The notes beneath the pieces were generated by a model. The model was not told where the DNA came from. It worked only from the letters and a program-made list of their open reading frames with translations, and did no database searches. A stretch of DNA of 35,696 nucleotides from Oscillospiraceae bacterium (GTDB lineage: Bacteria > Bacillota > Clostridia > Oscillospirales > Oscillospiraceae), in the NCBI GenBank assembly GCA_015068335.1, contig SVKT01000002.1:1-35696 (forward strand), in the 5' to 3' direction. Shown piece by piece: positions 18,211 to 27,520 of the stretch. Within the stretch, counting starts at the first letter, position 1. Every line of letters begins with the position of its first letter. Position numbers and translations under genes: made by a program.

Positions 18211-18888
18211 ATGAAAGTATTGGTGATTGCGGCTCATCCCGATGATGAAGTTTACGGTATGGGCGGCACGATTGCGAAACTGTCCGGTCAGGGTCACGAG
18301 GTCCACGTGCTGATCGTAACAGACGGCTGCACGGCGCAGTATGCCGGCCGGAGTGACCTGCCGGAGATCATAGAGAAGAAGCGCGCGGAAGCGCAGGAAG
18401 CCGGCCGCATTCTGGGCGTGAAGGAAGTCCGGTTCGGCCCCTTCCCCGATATGCGGCTGGATACCGTCGACCACGTGGAGGTCAACCGTGTGATCGAGCG
18501 TGCGGTGAACGACATCCGCCCCGACGTGGTCTATACCCACTTCTACGGCGACGTGAACCTGGACCACCAGATGGTCTACCGCTCCACGCTGGTGGCGGTG
18601 CGTCCGGTGCCGGGACAGTGCGTGAAGGAAGTATATTGCTACCGGGTCCCCTCCTCCACGGAGTGGTCGCCCCAACTGGCGCAGACCGCCTTCCTGCCCA
18701 ACGTGATGGTATCCATTGCCGGATTTGAGGAGGCGAAGGAGCAGGCTCTGCTGGCCTACCAGACGGAAGCCCGACCCTATCCCCATCCCAGAAGCGCACA
18801 GTATGTGCGGGAAACGGACCGCGCCTGCGGCCTTCAATGGGGACAGGGCAGCAGCGAGGTCTTTATGCTGCTGCGAAAACTGATGTAA
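18211..18888 (+). CDS. PIG-L/LmbE family deacetylase
   Basis: MKVLVIAAHPDDEVYGMGGTIAKLSGQGHEVHVLIVTDG; ...VVYTHFYGDVNLDHQMVYRST metal-binding HXXH region. Confidence 0.93.
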   Translation: MKVLVIAAHPDDEVYGMGGTIAKLSGQGHEVHVLIVTDGCTAQYAGRSDLPEIIEKKRAEAQEAGRILGVKEVRFGPFPDMRLDTVDHVEVNRVIERAVNDIRPDVVYTHFYGDVNLDHQMVYRSTLVAVRPVPGQCVKEVYCYRVPSSTEWSPQLAQTAFLPNVMVSIAGFEEAKEQALLAYQTEARPYPHPRSAQYVRETDRACGLQWGQGSSEVFMLLRKLM

Positions 18889-18900
18889 GCGGGAGTCGTT

Positions 18901-20094
18901 ATGAATATCTTGTTTATGTCCCTGGTCCGCATCGGCACGCTGGAAGAGCGGGGGCTTTATACAGACCTGCTGCGGGAATTCGTCAAAGAGGGACACTATG
19001 TGCGGCTCGTCTCGCCGGTCAGCGGAGAGCCCACCCGTGACATCCGCCGGGACACCTATGGAATTTTGCAGGTGGAAACGGCGCCCATCCAGAAGATGGG
19101 CCTGATCAAAAAGGGCATTGCCACGTTGCAGATCGCCCCGAAGGTCAAGGCTGCGCTGAAAGCCTACTGCGCCGACGAGCGGTACGACCTGATCCTGATG
19201 GCCACGCCGCCCATCACGCTGGCCAGCGTTGTGGAATATGTGAAAAAGCGGGACGGCGCAGAAGTCTACCTGCTGCTCAAAGACATCTGGCCGCAGGGGA
19301 TCGCAGACCTGGGCGCCATCTCCGTGAACGGCCCGGTATACCGCTATTTCCGGGGCAAGGAGAAGCGGCTCTACCGCATTTCCGACCGCATCGGCTGTAT
19401 GAGCCCGGCGAATGTGGATTACGTGCGGCGGCACAATCCCCGGCTGGACGGAAGCATCGTGGAGTTGTGTCCCAACTCGGTGGAGCCGGTGGATACCTCC
19501 CTTACGGCGCAGCGGCGTGCGGAGGTGCGCGCAAAGTATGGCATCCCGCAGGATCGGACCGTGTTTGTGTACGGCGGTAATCTGGGGCGTCCCCAGGGCG
19601 TCCCCTTCCTTGTGGATTGCCTGCGTGCTTGCTCCGCCTGCCCCGATGCCTTTTTCGTGATTTGCGGCACCGGCACCGAGTATCCCAAACTGAAAAGTTA
19701 CGTGGATGCGGAGCGTCCGGAACACGTGCTGCTCCTCAACGGCCTGCCCCACGACGAGTATGAGTCCCTTGCGGCGGCCTGCGACGTGGGTCTGATCTTT
19801 CTGGACTACCGCTTTACCATTCCCAATTTCCCGTCCCGGCTTTTGTCCTATATGCAGGCGGGGCTGCCGGTCATCTGCTGTACCGACCCCAACACGGATA
19901 TCGGTGCCGTTGCGGAGACGGGGGGCTTTGGCTGGAAATGCCCCAGCAACGACGTTTCCGCCTTTGCGGCGTGCGCAGAAACTGCCTGCCGCGCGGACAG
20001 GGCGGCTATGGGCGCGGCGGGAAGACGGTTTTTACTGGAAAACTACACCGCCCGGCGAGGATATGAGATCATAACCAAAAAAGAGAACGCCTAA
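18901..20094 (+). CDS. Glycosyltransferase family 4 (WbuB-like)
   Basis: 397 aa; MNILFMSLVRIGTLEERGLYTDLLREFVKEGHYVRLVSPV...; FVYGGNLGRPQGVPFLVDCLRAC; adjacent to FucNAc genes. Confidence 0.85.
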   Translation: MNILFMSLVRIGTLEERGLYTDLLREFVKEGHYVRLVSPVSGEPTRDIRRDTYGILQVETAPIQKMGLIKKGIATLQIAPKVKAALKAYCADERYDLILMATPPITLASVVEYVKKRDGAEVYLLLKDIWPQGIADLGAISVNGPVYRYFRGKEKRLYRISDRIGCMSPANVDYVRRHNPRLDGSIVELCPNSVEPVDTSLTAQRRAEVRAKYGIPQDRTVFVYGGNLGRPQGVPFLVDCLRACSACPDAFFVICGTGTEYPKLKSYVDAERPEHVLLLNGLPHDEYESLAAACDVGLIFLDYRFTIPNFPSRLLSYMQAGLPVICCTDPNTDIGAVAETGGFGWKCPSNDVSAFAACAETACRADRAAMGAAGRRFLLENYTARRGYEIITKKENA

Positions 20095-20113
20095 TGATAT
20101 TGGAGGCAGAGAT

Positions 20114-21154
20114 ATGTTTCAGGGAAAAACACTGATGATCACCGGCGGCACCGGCTCTTTCGGCAACGCCGTTTTGAACCGTTTCTTGCAGACGGACATC
20201 GGGGAGATCCGCATTTTCTCCCGCGATGAGAAGAAGCAGGACGATATGCGCCACGAGTTTCAGGCAAAGATGCCGGAAGCGGCCGGCAAGATCAAGTTCT
20301 TCATCGGCGACGTCCGGGATCTTTCCAGCGTGAAGAATGCGATGCACGGCGTAGACTATATTTTCCACGCCGCGGCGCTCAAGCAGGTGCCCTCCTGCGA
20401 GTTCTTCCCTATGGAGGCCGTGAAGACCAATGTGGTGGGCACGGACAATGTGCTGACCGCCGCCATTGAAGAGGGCGTGCGGAGCGTCATCTGCCTGTCC
20501 ACGGATAAGGCGGCCTATCCCGTCAACGCAATGGGCACCTCCAAGGCGATGATGGAAAAGGTCGTGGTGGCCAAGAGCCGCACCGTCAGCCCGGAAAAGA
20601 CCAAGATCTGCTGCACTCGCTACGGCAACGTGCTGTGTTCCCGCGGCAGCGTGGTGCCCCTGTGGATCGACCAGATCCGCGCCGGCAATCCCATCACCAT
20701 CACCGAGCCCTCTATGACCCGCTTCGTGATGAGTCTGGAAGAGGCGGTGGATCTGGTGCTCTTTGCCTTCGAGCACGGAGAAAGCGGCGACGTTCTGGTG
20801 CAGAAGGCGCCTGCCTGTACCATCGGGGTGCTGGCAAAGGCAGTGACCGAGTTGTTTGCCCCCGGCCACGAGATCCGGGTCATCGGCATCCGCCACGGCG
20901 AGAAGATGTATGAAACGCTGCTGACCAACGAGGAGTGCGCCAACGCCGAGGATCTGGGCAGTTTCTACCGCGTGCCCTGCGACAAGCGGGACCTGAATTA
21001 CGACAAGTTCTTCACCCACGGCGATACGGAGCGCAACCCCCTCACGGAGTTCAACTCCAACAACACGGCGCTGTGGTCTGTGGAGCAGGTGAAAGAGAAA
21101 CTGCTGAGCCTGCAATATATCCGTGACGAGTTGGCGGTTTGGGAGGGCAAGTGA
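20114..21154 (+). CDS. UDP-GlcNAc 4,6-dehydratase/5-epimerase (FnlA/CapE-like)
   Basis: MFQGKTLMITGGTGSFGNAVLNRFLQTDIGEIRIFSRDEKKQDDMRHEF...; followed by CapF- and CapG-like genes. Confidence 0.9.
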   Translation: MFQGKTLMITGGTGSFGNAVLNRFLQTDIGEIRIFSRDEKKQDDMRHEFQAKMPEAAGKIKFFIGDVRDLSSVKNAMHGVDYIFHAAALKQVPSCEFFPMEAVKTNVVGTDNVLTAAIEEGVRSVICLSTDKAAYPVNAMGTSKAMMEKVVVAKSRTVSPEKTKICCTRYGNVLCSRGSVVPLWIDQIRAGNPITITEPSMTRFVMSLEEAVDLVLFAFEHGESGDVLVQKAPACTIGVLAKAVTELFAPGHEIRVIGIRHGEKMYETLLTNEECANAEDLGSFYRVPCDKRDLNYDKFFTHGDTERNPLTEFNSNNTALWSVEQVKEKLLSLQYIRDELAVWEGK

Positions 21155-21155
21155 T

Positions 21156-22349
21156 ATGAAGATCCTCATCACCGGAGCCAAGGGCTTCGTGGGGCAGAAT
21201 CTCTGCGCCGCCCTGTATGAGATCAAAGCCGGCCGGGACCGGCGGGAAGACCACGTTGTCTGTCCCAATGCCGCAGACCTGGAACTGTACGAATACGATC
21301 TGGGCAACACGCCGGAGGAACTGGATGCGTGGTGCGCGGATTGCGACTTTGTGTTCAATCTGGCAGGCGTGAACCGCCCCAAAGACAATGCGGAATTTAT
21401 GGCGGGCAATTTCGGTTTTGCCTCCACACTGCTGGATACGCTGAAACGGCACGGCAATTCCTGCCCGGTGATGCTTTCCAGTTCCATCCAGGCCAGCCTT
21501 GCCGGCCGTTACGCGGGCAGCGTGTACGGCGAGAGCAAAAAGGCCGGCGAGGATCTGTTTTTCCGCTATGGGGAGGAGACCGGCGCGCAGGTGCTGGTGT
21601 ACCGCTTCCCCAACGTGTTCGGCAAGTGGTGCCGTCCCAACTACAATTCCGCCATTGCGACCTTCTGCCACAACACGGCCAACGGCCTGCCCATTCAGGT
21701 GAACGACCCCTCTGTGGAGATGGACGTGGTGTATATCGACGATGTGGTGGAGGAAATGATCCAGGCGCTGCGGGGCAACGCCAACCGGGAGGGGAACTAC
21801 TGCGCCGTTCCCGTCCACCACGAAACCACCCTGGGCTTTCTTGCGGACACGATCCTGTCCTTCCCCGCGCTGCGGGAAACGCTGGGCGTGCCGGAACTGG
21901 CAGACCCCCTGACCAAAAAACTGTATTCCACCTATCTCAGTTACCTGCCCGCGGACAGGTTCGCTTACGACTTGAAGATGAACTGTGACGAGCGGGGCAG
22001 TTTCACCGAGATCATCCGCACGGCGGACCGTGGCCAGTTCAGTGTGAACATCTCCAAGCCCGGCATCACCAAGGGCAACCACTGGCACCACACGAAAAAC
22101 GAGAAGTTTGTGGTGGTAAAGGGCGAGGGCCTGATCCAACTGCGCCGCATCGGCAAACAGCAGGACGGCAGCGCCTGGCCCGTGGAGGAGTTCCGCGTCA
22201 GCGGCGCGCGCATTCAGGTGGTGGAGATGATCCCCGGCTATACCCACAACATCATCAACCTTTCGGAAACGGAAGACCTTGTGACCTTTATGTGGGCGAA
22301 CGAGCCCTTCGATCCGGCCAAACCGGATACATTCTTTGAAAAGGTGTGA
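21156..22349 (+). CDS. CapF/FnlB-like bifunctional epimerase/reductase of UDP-L-FucNAc synthesis
   Basis: SDR N-terminus MKILITGAKGFVGQNLCAAL; C-terminal cupin-like ...FTEIIRTADRGQFSVNISKPGITKGNHWHHTKNEKFVVVKGEGLIQLRRI. Confidence 0.92.
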   Translation: MKILITGAKGFVGQNLCAALYEIKAGRDRREDHVVCPNAADLELYEYDLGNTPEELDAWCADCDFVFNLAGVNRPKDNAEFMAGNFGFASTLLDTLKRHGNSCPVMLSSSIQASLAGRYAGSVYGESKKAGEDLFFRYGEETGAQVLVYRFPNVFGKWCRPNYNSAIATFCHNTANGLPIQVNDPSVEMDVVYIDDVVEEMIQALRGNANREGNYCAVPVHHETTLGFLADTILSFPALRETLGVPELADPLTKKLYSTYLSYLPADRFAYDLKMNCDERGSFTEIIRTADRGQFSVNISKPGITKGNHWHHTKNEKFVVVKGEGLIQLRRIGKQQDGSAWPVEEFRVSGARIQVVEMIPGYTHNIINLSETEDLVTFMWANEPFDPAKPDTFFEKV

Positions 22350-23539
22350 ACCATATGGCGATCAATCGTGCGTATTCCGACGTGCACTTCCGGAACGACG
22401 GCAAACTGAAACTGCTCATCATCGTGGGGACCCGCCCGGAGATCATCCGGCTGTCCGCCGTGATCAAAAAGTGCCGCCGGTATTTCGATTGCATTCTGGC
22501 CCATACCGGTCAGAACTATGACTATAATCTCAACGGCGTGTTCTTCCGCGATCTGGGTCTGGAAGACCCCGAGGTGTATATGAACGCCGTGGGCGACGAT
22601 CTGGGCGCCACCATCGGCAATATCATCGACTGCTCCTACAAACTGATGCATCAGATCCGTCCGGACGCTCTGCTGATCCTGGGCGATACCAACAGTTGCC
22701 TGTCCGCCATCGCGGCCAAGCGTCTGCATATCCCCATTTTCCATATGGAGGCGGGCAACCGCTGCAAGGACGAGTGCCTGCCGGAGGAGACCAACCGCCG
22801 GATCGTGGATATCATCTCCGACGTCAACCTGGCCTATTCCGAGCACGCCCGCAAGTATCTCCACGAGTGCGGCCTGCCCAAGGAGCGCACGTATGTCACA
22901 GGCTCTCCGATGGCGGAGGTCCTGCGGGAGAATCTGGCCTCCATCGAGGCCAGCGACATTCACGCCCGTCTGGGTCTGGAAAAGGGCAAGTACATCCTGC
23001 TCTCCGCCCATCGGGAGGAGAACATCGACACCGAGAAGAATTTTCAGTCTCTGTTCTGCGCTATCAATGCGATGGCGGAGAAGTACGATATGCCCATCCT
23101 GTATTCCTGCCATCCCCGCAGCCGCAACCGTCTGGAACAGAGCGGCTTCGTGCTGGACAAGCGGGTCATCCGCCACGAGCCTCTGGGCTTCCACGACTAT
23201 AACTGCCTGCAAATGAATGCCTTTGCCGTGGTGAGCGACAGCGGTACGCTCCCGGAGGAGAGCAGTTTCTTCACCTCCGTGGGACACGCCTTCCCGGCGG
23301 TTTGCATCCGCACCTCCACCGAGCGGCCCGAGGCGCTGGACAAGGCCTGCTTCATTCTGGCCGGCATTGACGAGGCGTCGCTGTTGCAGGCGGTGGATAC
23401 CGCCGTTTCTATGAACGCGGACGGCTGGAACGGCATCCCCGTGCCGGATTATGTGGAGGAGAATGTCTCCACCAAGGTCGTGAAGATCATTCAGAGTTAT
23501 ACCGGCGTGGTGAACAAGATGGTGTGGCGAAAGGGCTGA
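22346..23539 (+). CDS. UDP-N-acetylglucosamine 2-epimerase family (FnlC/CapG-like)
   Basis: LLIIVGTRPEIIRLSAVIKK...FHMEAGNRCKDECLPEETNRRIVDIISDVNLAYSEHARKYL...; ATG/GTG overlap with previous stop. Confidence 0.92.
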   Translation: MNHMAINRAYSDVHFRNDGKLKLLIIVGTRPEIIRLSAVIKKCRRYFDCILAHTGQNYDYNLNGVFFRDLGLEDPEVYMNAVGDDLGATIGNIIDCSYKLMHQIRPDALLILGDTNSCLSAIAAKRLHIPIFHMEAGNRCKDECLPEETNRRIVDIISDVNLAYSEHARKYLHECGLPKERTYVTGSPMAEVLRENLASIEASDIHARLGLEKGKYILLSAHREENIDTEKNFQSLFCAINAMAEKYDMPILYSCHPRSRNRLEQSGFVLDKRVIRHEPLGFHDYNCLQMNAFAVVSDSGTLPEESSFFTSVGHAFPAVCIRTSTERPEALDKACFILAGIDEASLLQAVDTAVSMNADGWNGIPVPDYVEENVSTKVVKIIQSYTGVVNKMVWRKG

Positions 23540-23573
23540 TCGCCCCAAATTCCAAAGCGAAGGATCGAAACGA

Positions 23574-24839
23574 ATGAAGAAAAAAGTGCTCATCATCAGC
23601 GCAAATCCGGTGGATCTCTGCCAGAACAACGGCAAGACGCTGCTGTCCTTTTTTGACGGCTATGATACCGACCGGATCGCCCAGTTGTATTTCTACCCCA
23701 CCGTCCCCAATACGGATGCTGTGCAGAATTTCTTCCGGATCAGCGATCTGGATGTGCTGCGCAAACGGCTTGGGCGTGTGCCTGCGGCGGGCGGCACCGT
23801 GAAGCCGGCAGCCGCCGCTGCGGTGGAGGAGGATGAAGATACCGCCCGTATGGGTCGGGTGAAAAAAGGCGCGCTGATGCGGCTGGCAAGAGAAGTCCTC
23901 TGGAAGGGCGCGTGGAAAAGCAGGGCGCTGGACGCCTGGCTGGACGATTTTGCGCCGGAGTGCATTTTCTTCGTAGCCGGTGACGGCTTGTATACCTACG
24001 ATATTTTTGAGTATGCAAAGCGGCGCAGCGGGGCAAAGAGCATCGTCTATGTCACGGACGACTATATTCTGCCAAGACGCACGTGGAATCCTGTCAGAGT
24101 TCTGCGCCAGCGGCTGACCCTGCGCCGGATGAAGCGCTGCGTGCGGGAGGCGGACGCCTTTCTCACCATTTCAGAAAAGATGCGCCGCACGTATCGGGAC
24201 GTGCTGGGGAAAGACAGTATGCTGGCGGTCAATATGTCCGACTGCCTGAAAGAGGACGATGCAGCCGCCGCTCCCGGCGGTGGGCTGTTGCTGACCTATC
24301 TGGGCGGTCTGCACTACAACCGGGACAAGACGCTGCGCCGGCTGGGCGAGGCCGTCGCCGCCGTCAACGCCTCCGCGGGGACGGAACTGTTTCTGGAAAT
24401 CTACTCCAACGCCCGGCTGGACGATGCGCAGCGCGCGGCATTGGAAGTCCCGGGCGCCAGCCGCTTCTGCGGTCAGGTGGATCGCAGCGGCGTTCGCCGG
24501 AAGGTGAACGAGGCGGATGTGCTGGTCCACGTGGAATCGTTTCTGGCAAAGAATGTGGAGGATGTGCTGCTGTCCGTGTCCACAAAGATCCCGGAATATC
24601 TGTCTGTGGGCAAGCCCATTCTGGCCATCGGCCCGGCGAATGTGGCCTCGATGGAATATTTGCAGGAGATCGCCTGCTGCGTGACGGATGAGGCTGCGCT
24701 GGAAGCGCGGCTGCGGCTGCTGGCGGAAACGCCGGCGCTTCGCAGCGAACTTGGCCGCCGGGCGGAAGAGGCGTATTGGACCAACCATTCCTGTGATGTC
24801 CAGAGAGACCGTCTGTGGCAGTTGATCGACCAACTGTAA
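23574..24839 (+). CDS. Putative glycosyltransferase
   Basis: 421 aa; GT-B-like features (LLTYLGGLHYNRDKTLRRLGEAV; STKIPEYLSVGKPILAIGPANVASMEYL); operon context. Confidence 0.75.
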   Translation: MKKKVLIISANPVDLCQNNGKTLLSFFDGYDTDRIAQLYFYPTVPNTDAVQNFFRISDLDVLRKRLGRVPAAGGTVKPAAAAAVEEDEDTARMGRVKKGALMRLAREVLWKGAWKSRALDAWLDDFAPECIFFVAGDGLYTYDIFEYAKRRSGAKSIVYVTDDYILPRRTWNPVRVLRQRLTLRRMKRCVREADAFLTISEKMRRTYRDVLGKDSMLAVNMSDCLKEDDAAAAPGGGLLLTYLGGLHYNRDKTLRRLGEAVAAVNASAGTELFLEIYSNARLDDAQRAALEVPGASRFCGQVDRSGVRRKVNEADVLVHVESFLAKNVEDVLLSVSTKIPEYLSVGKPILAIGPANVASMEYLQEIACCVTDEAALEARLRLLAETPALRSELGRRAEEAYWTNHSCDVQRDRLWQLIDQL

Positions 24840-24850
24840 AGAGGAGAAGT

Positions 24851-26170
24851 ATGCAGGTAAAGAAAATCGTTGCGATTTTTTATCTTATGTACACGGCGTA
24901 TATTCTGATCATCTGCGGGATGACGGACATCACCGTGTTATATATCCTGCCGGCACTGGGTGCGCTGTGGCTGTCCTATGCGTGCTTTGCCGGGGGGGCA
25001 AGGCTGTCGGGAAGGCTGCAAACGCAGCGGATACCGATCTCCCTGCCGAACTACATTTCTCTGCGGCCGGGAGAGCAGGCCCTTTTGTGGGCGGCTGCGA
25101 TCTTCGGCTCGATGGTGTGCTCTGTGTTTGTGGTGCACTTTTATACCGGTATGTGGCCTGCCGCCGTTGTGAGAAATCTGCTTACCGGCGTTTCCAATTA
25201 CTATACCTACGCGTACTATTTCGCAGAGTATGTGGCGGATCTATCCGCCTTTGCCAAACTGCCGTATATCCTGATGAATGCGTTTATTATGGCGGTGTTT
25301 GCCTTTGGCGTTGTGTACTGGGGCTTCCGGCCAAGGGTCACGCCGGGCGCGCTGCTGATGGCGCTGCTGTGCAGTGCGGGCTATCTCTGCGTTTCCGTGG
25401 GACGAGGCACCAACATTGAACTGTATCTGTTTGTGATCCTTGTGGTGTATATCATTCTTCGCAGGGTGAAACTGGCGCTGGCGCTGGACCATTTCAGCGC
25501 AAGGATCATCAAGACCCTGCTGCTTTGCTTTTGCGTGGGCCTTGCGCTGGTGGCGGTGTACTATGTGGTGCTGGACGCCCGCGGCTACCATCCGCAGGTG
25601 TGGATCACCGAGGACATTATGTATGATTCCTCCACGCTGATCGCCCGGTATCTGCCGACCTTTGCGCTTTTGATCCTGAACCTGTTTGGCTACCTGGGCT
25701 TCGGCCTGTTTTATATTGCGTCCTTTATGCAGGAAGTATGGGTCGCAAGCCCTGTGAATTTTCTGGCGGCCTTCCTTCCGGGCGGCTATTCGCTGCTGGT
25801 GGGGGAGAACACCATCAGCATTATGGAGCGCACCATCGACGTAGGTGTCAAATGGCACGCGGATCTGATCAACGGGGTCAATACCTTTGGCATTTTCGGG
25901 CTCTTTCTGCTGATCGGCCTGCTGGGCTTTGTCTGTGAGAAACAGGAGGCTCTGGGCGGCCAGTGGAGCCATATGCTGGAATTTCTGATCCTTCTGCAAA
26001 TGCTTTCTTTTCCTGTGGGAAATTTTGTTGTGGTTTCCAGCGGCACACGGATCCTGGCGCTGCTGGTGATCGCAGCATCTGTCGTAAGACGCCGCCCGCA
26101 AACGGCTGCGGCAAATGCCGCGGCGCCGGCAGAGGGCACAGAGCAGAACATAACACAACAGATGGGATAA
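24851..26170 (+). CDS. O-antigen polymerase-like membrane protein (Wzy)
   Basis: Polytopic ~440 aa protein from MQVKKIVAIFYLMYTAYILIICG with GAGGAGAAG RBS; lies between glycosyltransferase and Wzz/Wzx genes. Confidence 0.75.
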   Translation: MQVKKIVAIFYLMYTAYILIICGMTDITVLYILPALGALWLSYACFAGGARLSGRLQTQRIPISLPNYISLRPGEQALLWAAAIFGSMVCSVFVVHFYTGMWPAAVVRNLLTGVSNYYTYAYYFAEYVADLSAFAKLPYILMNAFIMAVFAFGVVYWGFRPRVTPGALLMALLCSAGYLCVSVGRGTNIELYLFVILVVYIILRRVKLALALDHFSARIIKTLLLCFCVGLALVAVYYVVLDARGYHPQVWITEDIMYDSSTLIARYLPTFALLILNLFGYLGFGLFYIASFMQEVWVASPVNFLAAFLPGGYSLLVGENTISIMERTIDVGVKWHADLINGVNTFGIFGLFLLIGLLGFVCEKQEALGGQWSHMLEFLILLQMLSFPVGNFVVVSSGTRILALLVIAASVVRRRPQTAAANAAAPAEGTEQNITQQMG

Positions 26171-26185
26171 AAGAGGGGAAACGAT

Positions 26186-27499
26186 ATGAACGATACCATT
26201 ACGACAACAGAACTGATTGCGCTGGTGATCCGGGGCGGGAAAAAGATCCTCTGCGCCGCTTTGGTGTGTGCGGTGCTGCTGGGCGCTGTGCAGGCGAGCG
26301 TTGAGATTCGCGGCAAAGACAGCGAACTGGCCACCAAGGAGGAGGAAGAATACTACCAGGAACTCCGCCGTCTGGAAAAAACCGTTGCCCGGGAAGAAGA
26401 GCGCCTTGCGGAGCGGCAGGAGTATCTTGACAACAGCCTCTATATGAAACTGAATCCGTATGATATCTATACCACGACCATTTCTCTGGCGGTGGCGGAT
26501 CTGGACTACGAGGCGGTCCATCAGGCTTATCTGGAAGATGTGCCGGTGGAATACCTGACGAATAAGATCGTCAACTACTATCTGACGCTGTGGAACGCGG
26601 CGGATCTCCCCTCTGTGCTGGGTCTGCCTGCGTATGAGGCGGTTGCCGAAAAATACGTGCGCGAACTGGTGTCTGTAACGGCAGCGGGCGACGGCGGCCT
26701 GACGATCCTGGCAGTGGGAGCCGATGCGGCGCAGAGTGAAGCGCTGGCAAGCGCTGCGCAGGATCTGCTGCACGCCAAGCAGGCGGCAGTTGCTGCCGGC
26801 TCCTATGACCACGCATTTTCCCTTTTGGGCAATACCACCAAGGGCATCATTGATTACGGTATGGCAACGGCTCAGCAGGAACGGTATGACGATCTGGATC
26901 TCATCAAAGAAAATATTATCGACGCGAAACTGAAAATGAGAGAACTGTCGGCTCCGGATTCCGGGGCAGTCGCCGTCATTAAACTGGTGATCGCCGGTGC
27001 GTTCATTGGCGCCGTGGCGGCCTGCCTGTGGATCTGCCTGCAAGGCATTCTGGGCGGCAAGGTGCTGTCCTCCCATCAGGTGGAGCGCACGTTCCAACTC
27101 CCCATTCTGGGTTCTGCGGAGCGCAGCACGGGCCTGTTTGTCCGCGGGGCAAACGCCGTGGCCGGGGAGCGTATGTGGCGGGATCAGACCCAGGCGCTGG
27201 ATTATATCGGGCAGCGGGCAAAGGTGCTGTGTGCCGGTAAGAAGATCCTGCTCACCTCCACGCTGCCCTGCGCGGCTGACTGTGCAGCGGTGCAGGCGCT
27301 GACCGCCGCTGTGGGCGAGGAGCACGTGCGGTTTGTGGCAGATTTTCTGCACGATCCCGATGCCGTGCAGTCTATGGCGGAATGCGAGGAAGTGCTGCTT
27401 CTGGAAGCGGTCGGCCGCACGAAACTGTCTGCGGTGTCTGCGGTGGTGGATGCCGCCCGCCGCTGCGGCTGCCCCGTCAGCGGATTTGTGCTGATTTGA
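26186..27499 (+). CDS. Wzz-like chain-length determinant with degenerate BY-kinase-like C-terminal domain
   Basis: 437 aa; two TM segments flanking a coiled-coil-containing periplasmic-type region; C-terminal KILLTSTLPCAADCAAVQALTAAVG...EEVLLLEAVGRTKLSAVSAVVDAARRCGCPVSGFVLI. Confidence 0.75.
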   Translation: MNDTITTTELIALVIRGGKKILCAALVCAVLLGAVQASVEIRGKDSELATKEEEEYYQELRRLEKTVAREEERLAERQEYLDNSLYMKLNPYDIYTTTISLAVADLDYEAVHQAYLEDVPVEYLTNKIVNYYLTLWNAADLPSVLGLPAYEAVAEKYVRELVSVTAAGDGGLTILAVGADAAQSEALASAAQDLLHAKQAAVAAGSYDHAFSLLGNTTKGIIDYGMATAQQERYDDLDLIKENIIDAKLKMRELSAPDSGAVAVIKLVIAGAFIGAVAACLWICLQGILGGKVLSSHQVERTFQLPILGSAERSTGLFVRGANAVAGERMWRDQTQALDYIGQRAKVLCAGKKILLTSTLPCAADCAAVQALTAAVGEEHVRFVADFLHDPDAVQSMAECEEVLLLEAVGRTKLSAVSAVVDAARRCGCPVSGFVLI

Positions 27500-27520
27500 T
27501 TTGGCAGTCAGGCTGACAGT

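Noticed and set aside
18133-19752. 539-aa minus-strand ORF opposite PIG-L/GT genes
   Set aside because: Antisense shadow ORF; plus strand encodes well-recognised enzymes.
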